Shown: piece after piece, positions 48,909 to 59,073 of the stretch | Numbering within the stretch: position 1 is the stretch's first letter | Layout of the letters: each line of letters opens with the position of its first letter | Assembly: GCA_036513075.1 (NCBI GenBank) | Contig: DATBZS010000076.1 | Span: forward strand, 11,451 to 75,450 | Length of the DNA: 64,000 nucleotides | Reading direction: 5' to 3' | Source: Bog-756 sp036513075 | GTDB taxonomy: Bacteria; Actinomycetota; Acidimicrobiia; Acidimicrobiales; RAAP-2 | Notes under the pieces: generated by a model | Told to the model about the DNA's origin: nothing | The model's database searches: none | Seen by the model: the letters and a program-made list of their open reading frames with translations, nothing else | Position numbers and translations under genes: made by a program

Positions 48909-51900
48909 ATGGCCGAGGCGAAAACTCCACTCGAAGTGAAGGAACAGCGCGGCATGTCGGACGTAGCTCGGGGGGCAGGTGGTCTGGCGTCCCCAGACGT
49001 GGAGGAGGCCGACTGGTGGCGCGCCTATCTGCACGGTGCGCCCGACCAGGTCGACCTGCCGTTCGACCGGAGTCGGCCGACCCAGTTGGGCCCGGACCGC
49101 CAGGTCGTGACCGTGGCCATCGATCCCCGGATCGGTCGAACTACGCTCCTCACCGCGGTCTCCGCGCTCCAGTATCGGCAGTCGGGCGAAGAGGACGTGG
49201 TGGTCGGCGTCGCCTCCGACGACGGGCTCCGCCCGATACGCGTGTCCGTCGAGGCGGGCACCACGGTCGCCATGCTCGAGCAGTCGGTCGTCGCCGCACT
49301 CGACGAGGTATTGACTCACGATGCACCTGACCTCGACGCGCTCGCTCGCGCGTTGGGCTCGGAGCCGGACCGGAGTCGGGCCCCGGTCGTCCAGCTCGTC
49401 GTCGGGTCCGTGTCACTCGAAACCGCCGGGGTCCCGGTCGATCTCGCCGTGTCCCTGACCTCGGACGGTGGGGGTGCCTTGCTGCAGTGGGCGTACCACC
49501 CGGACCTCTTCACCGAGACGACCGTCGGACGGATGGCCGGTCGCCTCTCCCGGGTGGTCGACCAGATCCTCGACGACGCGACCACCACGATCGCCGATCT
49601 CGAACTGCTCGACGATGCCGAGCGACAGTTCCTCCTGACCGATCTCAACGCCACCGCCACCAAGTATGTGCCGTCGACGCTGGTGGCCCGGTTCCTCGAG
49701 CAGGTCCGGCTCCGGCCCGAGGCTCGTGCCGTTGACCGTGGCGCGGCCACGTTGACGTACGCCCAGCTGGAACAGCGTTCGGCGCAGCTGGCCACGCACC
49801 TGGGCTCGATCGGGGTCCGACCGGGCGACCGGGTCGGGGTGTTCTGCGACCGGTCCACCGACCTCTTGGTGGCGCTCTTCGGCGTCATGAGGTCCGGTGC
49901 CGCCTACGTGCCTGCCGATCCCGGCTATCCCGCCGACCGCATCGCCTACATGCTCGAGGACGCTCGAGTGGCCGCCGTGGTGACCGAAGCCGGGCTCGAG
50001 AGCGGCTTGCCCGAGCTCGACGCACCCGTGGTCCGCATCGACACCGACTGGACCGCGATCGCCTCGTCGGCCCGAGGTTTCGTCGAGGTGACGGTCGACC
50101 CGAGCGACCTCGCCTATGTCATCTACACGTCGGGCTCCACCGGACGGCCGAAGGGGGTTATGCTTGAGCACGCGGGCGTCGTCAACCTGCTCGACGAGAT
50201 GGCCGTGCGACCCGGGCTCGCCCCGGGTGAGGTGATGGTCGGCCTCACCACGCCGGCGTTCGACCTGTCCGTGCCTGACCTGTTCCTACCCCTGGTGACC
50301 GGCGCCACCTTGGTCCTGGCCCCGGCGGAAGACGCCCGGGACCCACGGGCCATCACCCGGCTCCTCGATGAGGTCGGTGCAAATCTCGTGCAGGCCACTC
50401 CCGCCACCTGGCGCATGCTGTGCGAGTCCGACTGGTCAGGCCGGCCCGGGCTGCGGACAGTCTGCGGGGGCGAAGGGTACGGTGCCGACCTTGCCGCCAC
50501 CCTCCTCGACCGGGTGTCCGAGGTCTGGAACTTCTACGGGCCCACGGAGACGACGGTCTGGTCCGTCTGCACCCAACTCCACGCTGACGTCACCGACCCT
50601 GTCCCGATGGGTCGACCGATCGCCAATACGACCTGCTACATCCTGGACGAGCAGCGCCGCCCGCAACCCCTCGGTGTCCCGGGCGAGCTCTATATCGGAG
50701 GGATCGGACTGGCCCGCGGCTACCTCGGGCGACCCGACCTGACCGACGAGCGCTTCGTCCCCGACCCCTTCACGGACGGGACGGGCGGACGCATGTACCG
50801 CACAGGTGACCTGGTGCGCCAGCGGGAAGACGGCACGTTGATCTTCATCGGTCGCACCGACCACCAGGTAAAGCTCCGCGGCTTCCGCATCGAGCTCGGA
50901 GAGATCGAGACGGCCCTCACGGCACAACCCGGCATCGCCCAGGCCGTGGTCACCATGCGCGAGGACCACCCCGGGGACCGCCGCCTCGTCGCCTATGTGG
51001 TGTGGGCATCGGCCGACCCGTTCGACGATGCCGCGCTCACCGACGAGCTCCGCCTCCACCTGCCGGCCTACATGGTCCCGAGTGCCTTCGTGGCGCTCAC
51101 CGAATTCCCGTTGACACCCAACGGCAAACTGGACCGCAAGGCCCTTCCCGTCCCCGAGCACCGCGTCGCCACGTTCGCCTCCGTGCCGCCACGTGACGCA
51201 CGGGAGGCGGAACTGCTCGCCCTGGGCCACGAGGTCCTCGGCACCGATACCTTCGGGGTGACCGACGACTTCTTCGATGTCGGATTCGACTCGATCATGG
51301 CGGCACGCCTGTTCACCCGCATCGAGCGCACGTTCGGGGTCGAGCTTCCACTGGCCACCGTGTTCCAAGCCCCCACCGTGGCCGGACTGGCCGCACTCCT
51401 GGGCGACGGCTCCGCGCTGGAGCGTGGCACAGCGTTGTCGGCCCTCGTGCCCATCGCCGGCGGTGGTTCTGCTCCGGCGTTCTTCGGCGTCCACGGGGGG
51501 GCGGGCACCTCCCTCCTCTATCGTCCACTCGCCCGTCAGATGGGCGACCAACGGCCGTTCTACGGCATCCAGGCTGTCGGCCTCTACGGTCGCGAGTCCC
51601 CCCAGACCTCGGTCGAGGACATGGCCTCCCGCTACATCGCCGAGATCAAGAGCGTCCAGCCGTCCGGTCCCTATGCACTCGGCGGGTACTGCTTCGGCGG
51701 ACTGGTCGCTTATGAGATGGCCGCCCAGTTGCTGGCACGCGGGGACGAGGTGGCGCTGGTCGCCATGTTCAATGCCCCGTCGGCCACCTACAACCAGCGG
51801 TTCAACCCCGTGTTCGACAACGAGGGCGCACTGACCGACGATCAGGGTTCCCTGAAGCCTCGGGTCGACCGCTCGCTGCGTGGGAGCATCGAGCGTCAGG

Positions 51901-52400
51901 TCCGGGAGACGGCCGGACTCCGTCTGCCCCAGCGTTGTGCGGCCATCGTCCGAGCCCTGACCGAACGCGTCTCCACGCCGATCGGCGCCATGTACCACCG
52001 TGCCGAGGTGGTGCTCGCCGTACAGCTGCACCGACCGCTCCCCGATCATCTCCGCGAGGCCAACATCTTCCAGCGGATCGCCAAGGGTGCCCAGGACCGC
52101 TACACACCGCCCCGCGTCGACGTCCCGATCGTCGTCTACCGCGCCGAGGGCCTCTACCACGAGCCGGCACTTGGATGGGACGAGTACTCGACCGCGGTCA
52201 TCGACTGCGTCGAGGTATGCGGCGATCAGCCGGTTCCCCGACGTACAATGCGTGAGCCGTGGGTGACGCAGATCTCCTACCACCTGATGCCCCTCTTGGA
52301 TCAACGCCTGGCGGACGGGCCCACGGCCACCGACACAGCCAACAAGACAGGGCATCCCACGCCTGACCCCTCGGCACAGGAGCCGGCGCGTTCGTCATGA
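48909..52400 (+). CDS. NRPS 6: truncated condensation, adenylation, PCP, thioesterase (terminal module)
   Basis: 1163 residues. Only the C-terminal part of a C domain is present (about 35-240; starts at WWRAYLHGAPDQVDLP), without the HHxxxDG half. A domain: A3 YTSGSTGRPKG near 403; the code matches that of NRPS 4 module 1, DLPQVGFVWK; A10 NGKLDRKALP near 736. PCP with DVGFDSIMAAR near 790. TE (about 854-1120) with GGYCFGGLVAYEM near 924: Cys in place of the Ser nucleophile. Two possible starts: ATG 48909 or ATG 48954 (AAGGA upstream). Stop overlaps the ABC-2 permease start (ATGA). Confidence 0.92.
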   Translation: MAEAKTPLEVKEQRGMSDVARGAGGLASPDVEEADWWRAYLHGAPDQVDLPFDRSRPTQLGPDRQVVTVAIDPRIGRTTLLTAVSALQYRQSGEEDVVVGVASDDGLRPIRVSVEAGTTVAMLEQSVVAALDEVLTHDAPDLDALARALGSEPDRSRAPVVQLVVGSVSLETAGVPVDLAVSLTSDGGGALLQWAYHPDLFTETTVGRMAGRLSRVVDQILDDATTTIADLELLDDAERQFLLTDLNATATKYVPSTLVARFLEQVRLRPEARAVDRGAATLTYAQLEQRSAQLATHLGSIGVRPGDRVGVFCDRSTDLLVALFGVMRSGAAYVPADPGYPADRIAYMLEDARVAAVVTEAGLESGLPELDAPVVRIDTDWTAIASSARGFVEVTVDPSDLAYVIYTSGSTGRPKGVMLEHAGVVNLLDEMAVRPGLAPGEVMVGLTTPAFDLSVPDLFLPLVTGATLVLAPAEDARDPRAITRLLDEVGANLVQATPATWRMLCESDWSGRPGLRTVCGGEGYGADLAATLLDRVSEVWNFYGPTETTVWSVCTQLHADVTDPVPMGRPIANTTCYILDEQRRPQPLGVPGELYIGGIGLARGYLGRPDLTDERFVPDPFTDGTGGRMYRTGDLVRQREDGTLIFIGRTDHQVKLRGFRIELGEIETALTAQPGIAQAVVTMREDHPGDRRLVAYVVWASADPFDDAALTDELRLHLPAYMVPSAFVALTEFPLTPNGKLDRKALPVPEHRVATFASVPPRDAREAELLALGHEVLGTDTFGVTDDFFDVGFDSIMAARLFTRIERTFGVELPLATVFQAPTVAGLAALLGDGSALERGTALSALVPIAGGGSAPAFFGVHGGAGTSLLYRPLARQMGDQRPFYGIQAVGLYGRESPQTSVEDMASRYIAEIKSVQPSGPYALGGYCFGGLVAYEMAAQLLARGDEVALVAMFNAPSATYNQRFNPVFDNEGALTDDQGSLKPRVDRSLRGSIERQVRETAGLRLPQRCAAIVRALTERVSTPIGAMYHRAEVVLAVQLHRPLPDHLREANIFQRIAKGAQDRYTPPRVDVPIVVYRAEGLYHEPALGWDEYSTAVIDCVEVCGDQPVPRRTMREPWVTQISYHLMPLLDQRLADGPTATDTANKTGHPTPDPSAQEPARSS

Positions 52401-53234
52401 TCGACATCGACACCATTCCCGAGAGCCCTCCGCCGTTCCTCCGGTTCCGCCGGAAGGTCGGCCTGTTCTCGTCCGCCCGTGCACTGTGGCAGAACCGCGA
52501 GATCGTCCGCAGCCTGACCGACCGGGACTTCCGGGCCCGCTACAAGCAAGCCGTGCTCGGGTTCGCCTGGGCCGTCATCAACCCGTTGATCCTGGTCCTC
52601 GTCTTCACGTTCACGCTCGGCCGGCTCACCGACGTCTCCACCCACGGGGTCCCGTACTCGGTCTGGGCCTACACCGGCCTGGTGGCCTGGACGTTCTTCG
52701 CCGGTGCGGCCACCTGGGCGGCTACCTGCCTGGTCAACAACCAGCCGCTCCTCAACAAGGTCAACTTCCCCCGCGAGTCGTTCCCGGTGGCGGCCGTCGG
52801 CCTGTCGGGGCTGGACACCGGGATCTCCCTGATCGGCCTGGTGGCCTACTTCGCCATCTTCCAGGTCATGCCGAAGGAGACGATCTACTGGGTCCCCGTC
52901 ATCTTCCTGGTCCAGCTGGCCTTCACCATCGGGATCTCGCTGATTCTGTCGATCGTGGTCGTGTACCTGCGGGACCTGCGCCAGATCACACCGATCGTCA
53001 TCCAGATGGGTCTGTTCGCCACGCCGGTGGCCTATCCCATCACCCAGATCATCGCCCCGCAGTGGCGGGTCGTCTACTGCACCCTGAATCCCATGGCGCC
53101 GGTCATCGACAGCTACCGACGCACCATCCTCTACGGCCTTGCCCCGCAATGGCAGTATCTCCTCCCAGGCGCCGCCATGTCGCTGTTCGTCCTCCTCGGC
53201 GGGCTGCGCCTCTTCAAGAGACTCGAAACCGGAA

Positions 53235-53251
<17 letters not shown>
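52397..53251 (+). CDS. ABC-2 type permease, Wzm-like polysaccharide/lipid-linked exporter subunit
   Basis: 284 residues with six hydrophobic segments and the Wzm/TagG motif set: RSLTDRDFRARYKQAVLGFAW at the N-terminus (cut short), NQPLLNKVNFPRESFPVA, and a C-terminal NPMAPVIDSYRRTILYG. Family members form the channel for undecaprenyl-linked glycans or teichoic acid. The start overlaps the NRPS 6 stop by 4 nt, and the ATPase gene follows with a short overlap. Confidence 0.92.
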
Positions 53252-54542
<1,291 letters not shown>

Positions 54543-54904
54543 CACCAGCTGCAAGCCACGGACAGATCGCCGGGCATATCGCACAAGTTCAGGTCACATG
54601 GTCCGGCTACCGCGATCGACCGACTCAGCACCGCTCACCGTGTGCCATTCCGGGTCCACCCGGTATGCATCGGATGCCAGGTCCCAACGCGGGTAAGTGC
54701 AGTGCACACTCCACCAAGCGAGTCGGATATTTGTTGGAATCCATAACCCGATTCCGGCGATTCCGATCAATCTGCGACTGCTACAGTGCATGAATCCCAG
54801 CCACGCCCAAGGATCGGCAATATAACTTGCGCGCCATTTGTACGAGTCGGACGTCGTCGACCCGGCCCATCACTCATCCGTGAATCGAATTAGCTGCCGC
54901 CGCG
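54543..54904. other. Lower-GC intergenic region before the GT-C gene
   Basis: 362 bp, clearly AT-richer than the NRPS region. No gene, hairpin or promoter stands out. Confidence 0.5.
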
Positions 54905-56965
54905 ATGCCTAAGCGCTCCATGCGATTCTCGTGGTTCTACTCTTGGGTAGGGGGAGGACTTGTATGGCTTCTTCTGTTCTATCTTCGACTCAGTCGAGTC
55001 CCCAGCAGTTGGTGGCGTGCCAGAGACGACGCGGTAATTACGTTGAGTGCGGCACTCAATCTTGCACGGTATGGAAGCATCGGGGCATCCCCGGGCGGCA
55101 ATAGGGTCGAAGACTTCTCGACGCCACTTCAGTTTCTCATCGCACTCGGTGTATTCAAGATAAATCCAACGAGTTACCAGGCATTCCTCGACTGGCAAGT
55201 GGTCATCTCTCTCGTATTCACTGGCGCCCTGGTCGTTGGTCTCCTCCTGGGACCACTACGGCCGGCTCCGGCTATCAGGCACGCACCACTCGTCGCAATC
55301 CTGCTGAGTTCGGCGGTCGTCTTGTCGGTCTTGGCGTCCTGGACGACAACCGGCTGGATTGCATCAGGAATGGAGAACTCACTCGTCCTGGTCCTCGGAT
55401 CTGCGGTTGCCTACTTGGCAGTGAGAGGGTCCAACAATCTTGTCGGTGCAGTCCTCTTAGCTGTCGCAGTGGCACTGCTCGGTCTGACACGGGTCGAGTT
55501 TCCGCTCTTCATGGTCCCGTTGTTGGCCGGATCAGCCCTACTCGTCTGGGACCGGGTACCTCATCCGACTCGAAAGATTGCTACCGCGCTGGCACTCATC
55601 ATCCCAGGGGTCACCTGGGGCATCGTCACCCTTGCTCGCTATATCTATTTCGGACACCTCGAACCGAATACTGCCTTGGTCGAAGGCAAGACGGGGGTGA
55701 TACTGCAGCTATCACTCCTTGGGGGCCTGACGCTGTTGGCCATCGGCTTCTACCTCCTCTGCTTTCGTAGAATACTCGGCACCGCCGCCACAAGATTCAC
55801 TTGGATTGCCGTTCTTGCATCGTCTGGTTTCGCACTCATCGGCATGATTGCCCTGCATCCGAAGGTCGAGATCCGGGAGGTATACATCTTCCCGGTGCTC
55901 CTGGCCTGTCTTGCACTACTCATGCTCCTTGTTGATCGATACACCTCTGATCCATGGTCACCCGATGCCCTGTTTCTCGGCTTGGTATTCATTCCACTCG
56001 CTCAAGTGATCGTCGTGGGACCCGCTCGACTCGATCCATTCCGGGTCGCTTCGCTCGCAATACCGTTTCTGGCAACATGGGTGGCGGTCACAGCTGCCCG
56101 GCTCCTCGCTCTGCGGTCAGTCGTTCCCGCAGACCCGGAGCAGGCCGGTAGACAACGCTCACGTCTGATTCCGGCGGGAATCGGTCTGGTGATCCTGTTC
56201 TGCTTCGCGTTGGTCATTTCGCACGATCGACCGCGCAATCTGTGTTGCGTGATCACGCCATCCCAGTATCGGGTCTTGAGTGCGGCGGATTCCATGCAGA
56301 AGTACCTTTTGGGCGGTACGGCGCTCCCCATCGAAGGAAGCCCGGACCTTGGAAAGCTGTCATTCGCCAAGCGGACGATGGTGGAGGACCTGGGCTATTT
56401 GGACGAGCCGGTACTGGCCCGAATCCAGCGCTCACATCCGGAACTCGCCGTCCAGTATCTGAATGCGGTCGCGAAGCCCGACATCGTCCGGCTGGGATCC
56501 GACTGGTCATGCACCTACCAGGACTGGGTCAACTCGGCAGCGTTCAAGTCCTCGTATGTCCTGGGAAATGAATCGGCTCCCATCTACTACGGATTTGCAC
56601 CAAGCCACTACAAGGACTGTCCCCGTTCCGGTAAGTTTTCCTTGTGGACGCGATCAACTCCGTCGACGGAATACGCACTGACAAGAGAGATCGCATCAGC
56701 CAGCGATCCGGCAACCGTGGTCAGGAAAGCAGTCAGGGTGTGCCGTGACTCGGGTACCAGCGCGTTCCGGTGCGAATACGTTCGTCGATCGATCCTGCGC
56801 AATGCAGAAACCCTGAAGACCAGAGGACTCATGGATGCGGCTGCCTCTGCGCTTGAGGGGTCACCAAGCGCAAAGCTTGACATTCCGCTACTCGGGCAAC
56901 ATCCGGGTTGGGACGCAGTGGCATATGACGCCTTCGTCCGACTGGCTGCATCCCCAACGGCTTGA
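54905..56965 (+). CDS. GT-C-type membrane glycosyltransferase (AftB-like N-terminal pattern)
   Basis: 686 residues. About 11 hydrophobic segments in the first 440 residues, then a soluble extracytoplasmic domain. The first loop reads RDDAVITLSAALNLARYG and later GNRVEDFSTPLQF, which matches the catalytic-Asp loop DDAFIxLRYAxNLxxGxG...NPGERVEGYTxPLW of arabinofuranosyl-/mannosyl-type polyprenyl-phosphate glycosyltransferases. Donor and acceptor are unknown. GC is noticeably lower than in neighbouring genes, hinting at a separate origin. The ATG at 54905 has no clear ribosome site; ATG 54920 is possible. Confidence 0.78.
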   Translation: MPKRSMRFSWFYSWVGGGLVWLLLFYLRLSRVPSSWWRARDDAVITLSAALNLARYGSIGASPGGNRVEDFSTPLQFLIALGVFKINPTSYQAFLDWQVVISLVFTGALVVGLLLGPLRPAPAIRHAPLVAILLSSAVVLSVLASWTTTGWIASGMENSLVLVLGSAVAYLAVRGSNNLVGAVLLAVAVALLGLTRVEFPLFMVPLLAGSALLVWDRVPHPTRKIATALALIIPGVTWGIVTLARYIYFGHLEPNTALVEGKTGVILQLSLLGGLTLLAIGFYLLCFRRILGTAATRFTWIAVLASSGFALIGMIALHPKVEIREVYIFPVLLACLALLMLLVDRYTSDPWSPDALFLGLVFIPLAQVIVVGPARLDPFRVASLAIPFLATWVAVTAARLLALRSVVPADPEQAGRQRSRLIPAGIGLVILFCFALVISHDRPRNLCCVITPSQYRVLSAADSMQKYLLGGTALPIEGSPDLGKLSFAKRTMVEDLGYLDEPVLARIQRSHPELAVQYLNAVAKPDIVRLGSDWSCTYQDWVNSAAFKSSYVLGNESAPIYYGFAPSHYKDCPRSGKFSLWTRSTPSTEYALTREIASASDPATVVRKAVRVCRDSGTSAFRCEYVRRSILRNAETLKTRGLMDAAASALEGSPSAKLDIPLLGQHPGWDAVAYDAFVRLAASPTA

Positions 56966-57085
56966 GTGTTGTCAGACCCGAAGAGCGCTGTTCCGAATCG
57001 CCGAGTGCACGGAATGGTCACGGAACCGAGTGGGCATGACCCCTGTCCACCACCTCTCTCGGAGCTGATCCTTCCGGGGGCGACC

Positions 57086-58513
57086 TCAATCCGGAGAGTC
57101 AGCGACCTCGCTGTCCGCATTGCCGCCGGCTGACGGATCCGACTCCTCCCCGTCGCCCGATCCGGGCTCGTTGGCGAGCTCCGGCAGGATCGGAGCCCGA
57201 AGAACCCCGAAGACGACAGGGGCAAACAGAGCCGCCTCGATCACGACTGCGAGAAGGTACCCGAGCGCAACACCCGTCAGTCCATACACGGCCGCGCCAG
57301 CAGCTGCCAGTCCCACTTCCAGGCATCCACCGATGAAGCTCAGATTTGCCGCTTGCTGCATATGGCCCCGGGACCGGGAGATCGCCACATAGTGGGCCTT
57401 CACGGCCAACGGATAGGTAGTGAGCCCGAGGATTGCGAACGCTGCGGTGGCGTCCTGGTAGCTGGGCCCGAAGAACCCAAGGATCGTGCTCGAGAAAAGG
57501 ATGAAGAACGGCGCAGACGCAATGGCCAGTACCAGGCAAATCCGCATGGTCTTGTGGACTTCCCGACGGAGAGATGCTTCGTCACCCGGGGTGAGCGCGA
57601 ACAGAACGATCGACAGGTGCACCGGGATGATCGAAATGAACGAGACAACGAGGATCGCCGCAGTAAAGGCGGCATTGGCCTGGCCGCCGAGCATCGCCGT
57701 GACGACGATCGGGATCAGGAACCGGGGCGACTGGATCGACAAGTTCAACGAGTGATGACCCATCATGAGGCGCCGGCGATCGATAAATCGCCTGAAATCT
57801 AGACGAGCGGGTGCACCCCGGGTCAATCGCATCAATGACCAGCCGACAGCGACCAGGGAGATCACGAGCCCGGCCAACCAGGCCACTTCGAGCTCAGTCC
57901 CGGCGACACTCGGCCAGAGGACGATCAGGAGCGGGAGGAGCGCGAGCTTGCTGATGGCGAAAATGGTGTTCCGGCGCAGCTGCAGATCACCTCGCATCAG
58001 CCCGATACAGGAGTCATCGGTTATCTGGAGCACGGTCGAGAAGGCGGCGAGCAGCGCGAACACGAGAATCCCGATCGGGATCGTGAGCCCGGCGGCCAAC
58101 GTAGACGACATCGCTCCGAGGGCGAACGCAGCGACCACGGAGAAGACGATGGCGAATGCCCCTGCACCGACGGCCGCAGTCAGGATGAGCGTCCGGGCGT
58201 GCGTCCGATCAGCCGCTAATTCGCTGATGAGGAAGGTACTGAGGCCCAGGACGCAGACGAGGGCGAGGAACTGGGCGGATGCCTGGATCGCGGCGGCAAT
58301 ACCGACCGCGCTGGCAGGCACCATCCGGGCCGCGATGAACCAGTAGAAGAATCCGAAGATGCTGGTGACAATCGTGGTGCCATAGAGCGACGCGGCATTG
58401 CGGATCAATTGTCCCGATACGTACCGTCTGACCCCGGTAGATATCTGGGCCAGCCAGCCATCCGATCGCATCCACAAGTGACGGGGCGACAAGAATCCGA
58501 GCTTCCACTTCAC
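57086..58513 (-). CDS. Wzx-like oligosaccharide flippase / polysaccharide biosynthesis membrane protein
   Basis: About 475 residues, 12-14 hydrophobic segments of the MOP/Wzx kind. The first TM block (LIRNAASLYGTTIVTSIFGFF, then AVGIAAAIQASAQFLA) is typical of flippases of lipid-linked oligosaccharides. GTG 58513 has GGAGAG about 6-7 nt upstream; the frame continues to 58597 without homology-like sequence. C-terminal tail is acidic and Ser/Gly-rich. Convergent with the GT-C gene. Confidence 0.82.
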   Translation of the reverse strand: MKWKLGFLSPRHLWMRSDGWLAQISTGVRRYVSGQLIRNAASLYGTTIVTSIFGFFYWFIAARMVPASAVGIAAAIQASAQFLALVCVLGLSTFLISELAADRTHARTLILTAAVGAGAFAIVFSVVAAFALGAMSSTLAAGLTIPIGILVFALLAAFSTVLQITDDSCIGLMRGDLQLRRNTIFAISKLALLPLLIVLWPSVAGTELEVAWLAGLVISLVAVGWSLMRLTRGAPARLDFRRFIDRRRLMMGHHSLNLSIQSPRFLIPIVVTAMLGGQANAAFTAAILVVSFISIIPVHLSIVLFALTPGDEASLRREVHKTMRICLVLAIASAPFFILFSSTILGFFGPSYQDATAAFAILGLTTYPLAVKAHYVAISRSRGHMQQAANLSFIGGCLEVGLAAAGAAVYGLTGVALGYLLAVVIEAALFAPVVFGVLRAPILPELANEPGSGDGEESDPSAGGNADSEVADSPD

Positions 58514-58597
58514 CGGTAGCTCTCCGATGCGCGGGAACGCGCACGACGAAGGCGTGCAGGAACCCGACCACTCCATCCGGTCCATCCGGGGTGACAC

Positions 58598-59073
58598 CAG
58601 TCCTCAGTGCCGCGGATCATGAACTCGTTCCGTACGCTCGATGTGCAGGGTCAATCGACCACCGATCGACCCGGAGTTGCGGCGCATGATTCATCTTCCC
58701 TTTTGGCACCCGCGCGAATCCGGGACATCATGCACTCATGGATGGTTACTGCTGGAACGCCATGTGAAAGCTGGGACCACACCGACGACAACGTGCAACC
58801 CCTCTTCCCTATGGCGCGTCAGACGTCTACACCACCTTGCGACGGAGGCATCAAGTTCCGCCGTGTCTCGGCAAAAGTCTAGCGATCCAAGGTGGTTGCG
58901 ACCAATCCCTACCCGTCTAAACAGGCCGGCACAGCCCCGCCTGGCCGCGCATGGCGGGGACACACAGCGAGCGGACCCTGGGTCGATCACGGGAGCCCCG
59001 TAGCCACCGTTCACCTCGGTTCCCAGGGGGGTGATCCTCAAGTTGTCCCTCAGACCTGTCGACACTCGCGAAC
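58598..59073. other. Intergenic region before the GH26-like repeat protein gene
   Basis: About 475 bp. I see no convincing coding frame or RNA; presumably carries divergent promoters. Confidence 0.5.
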
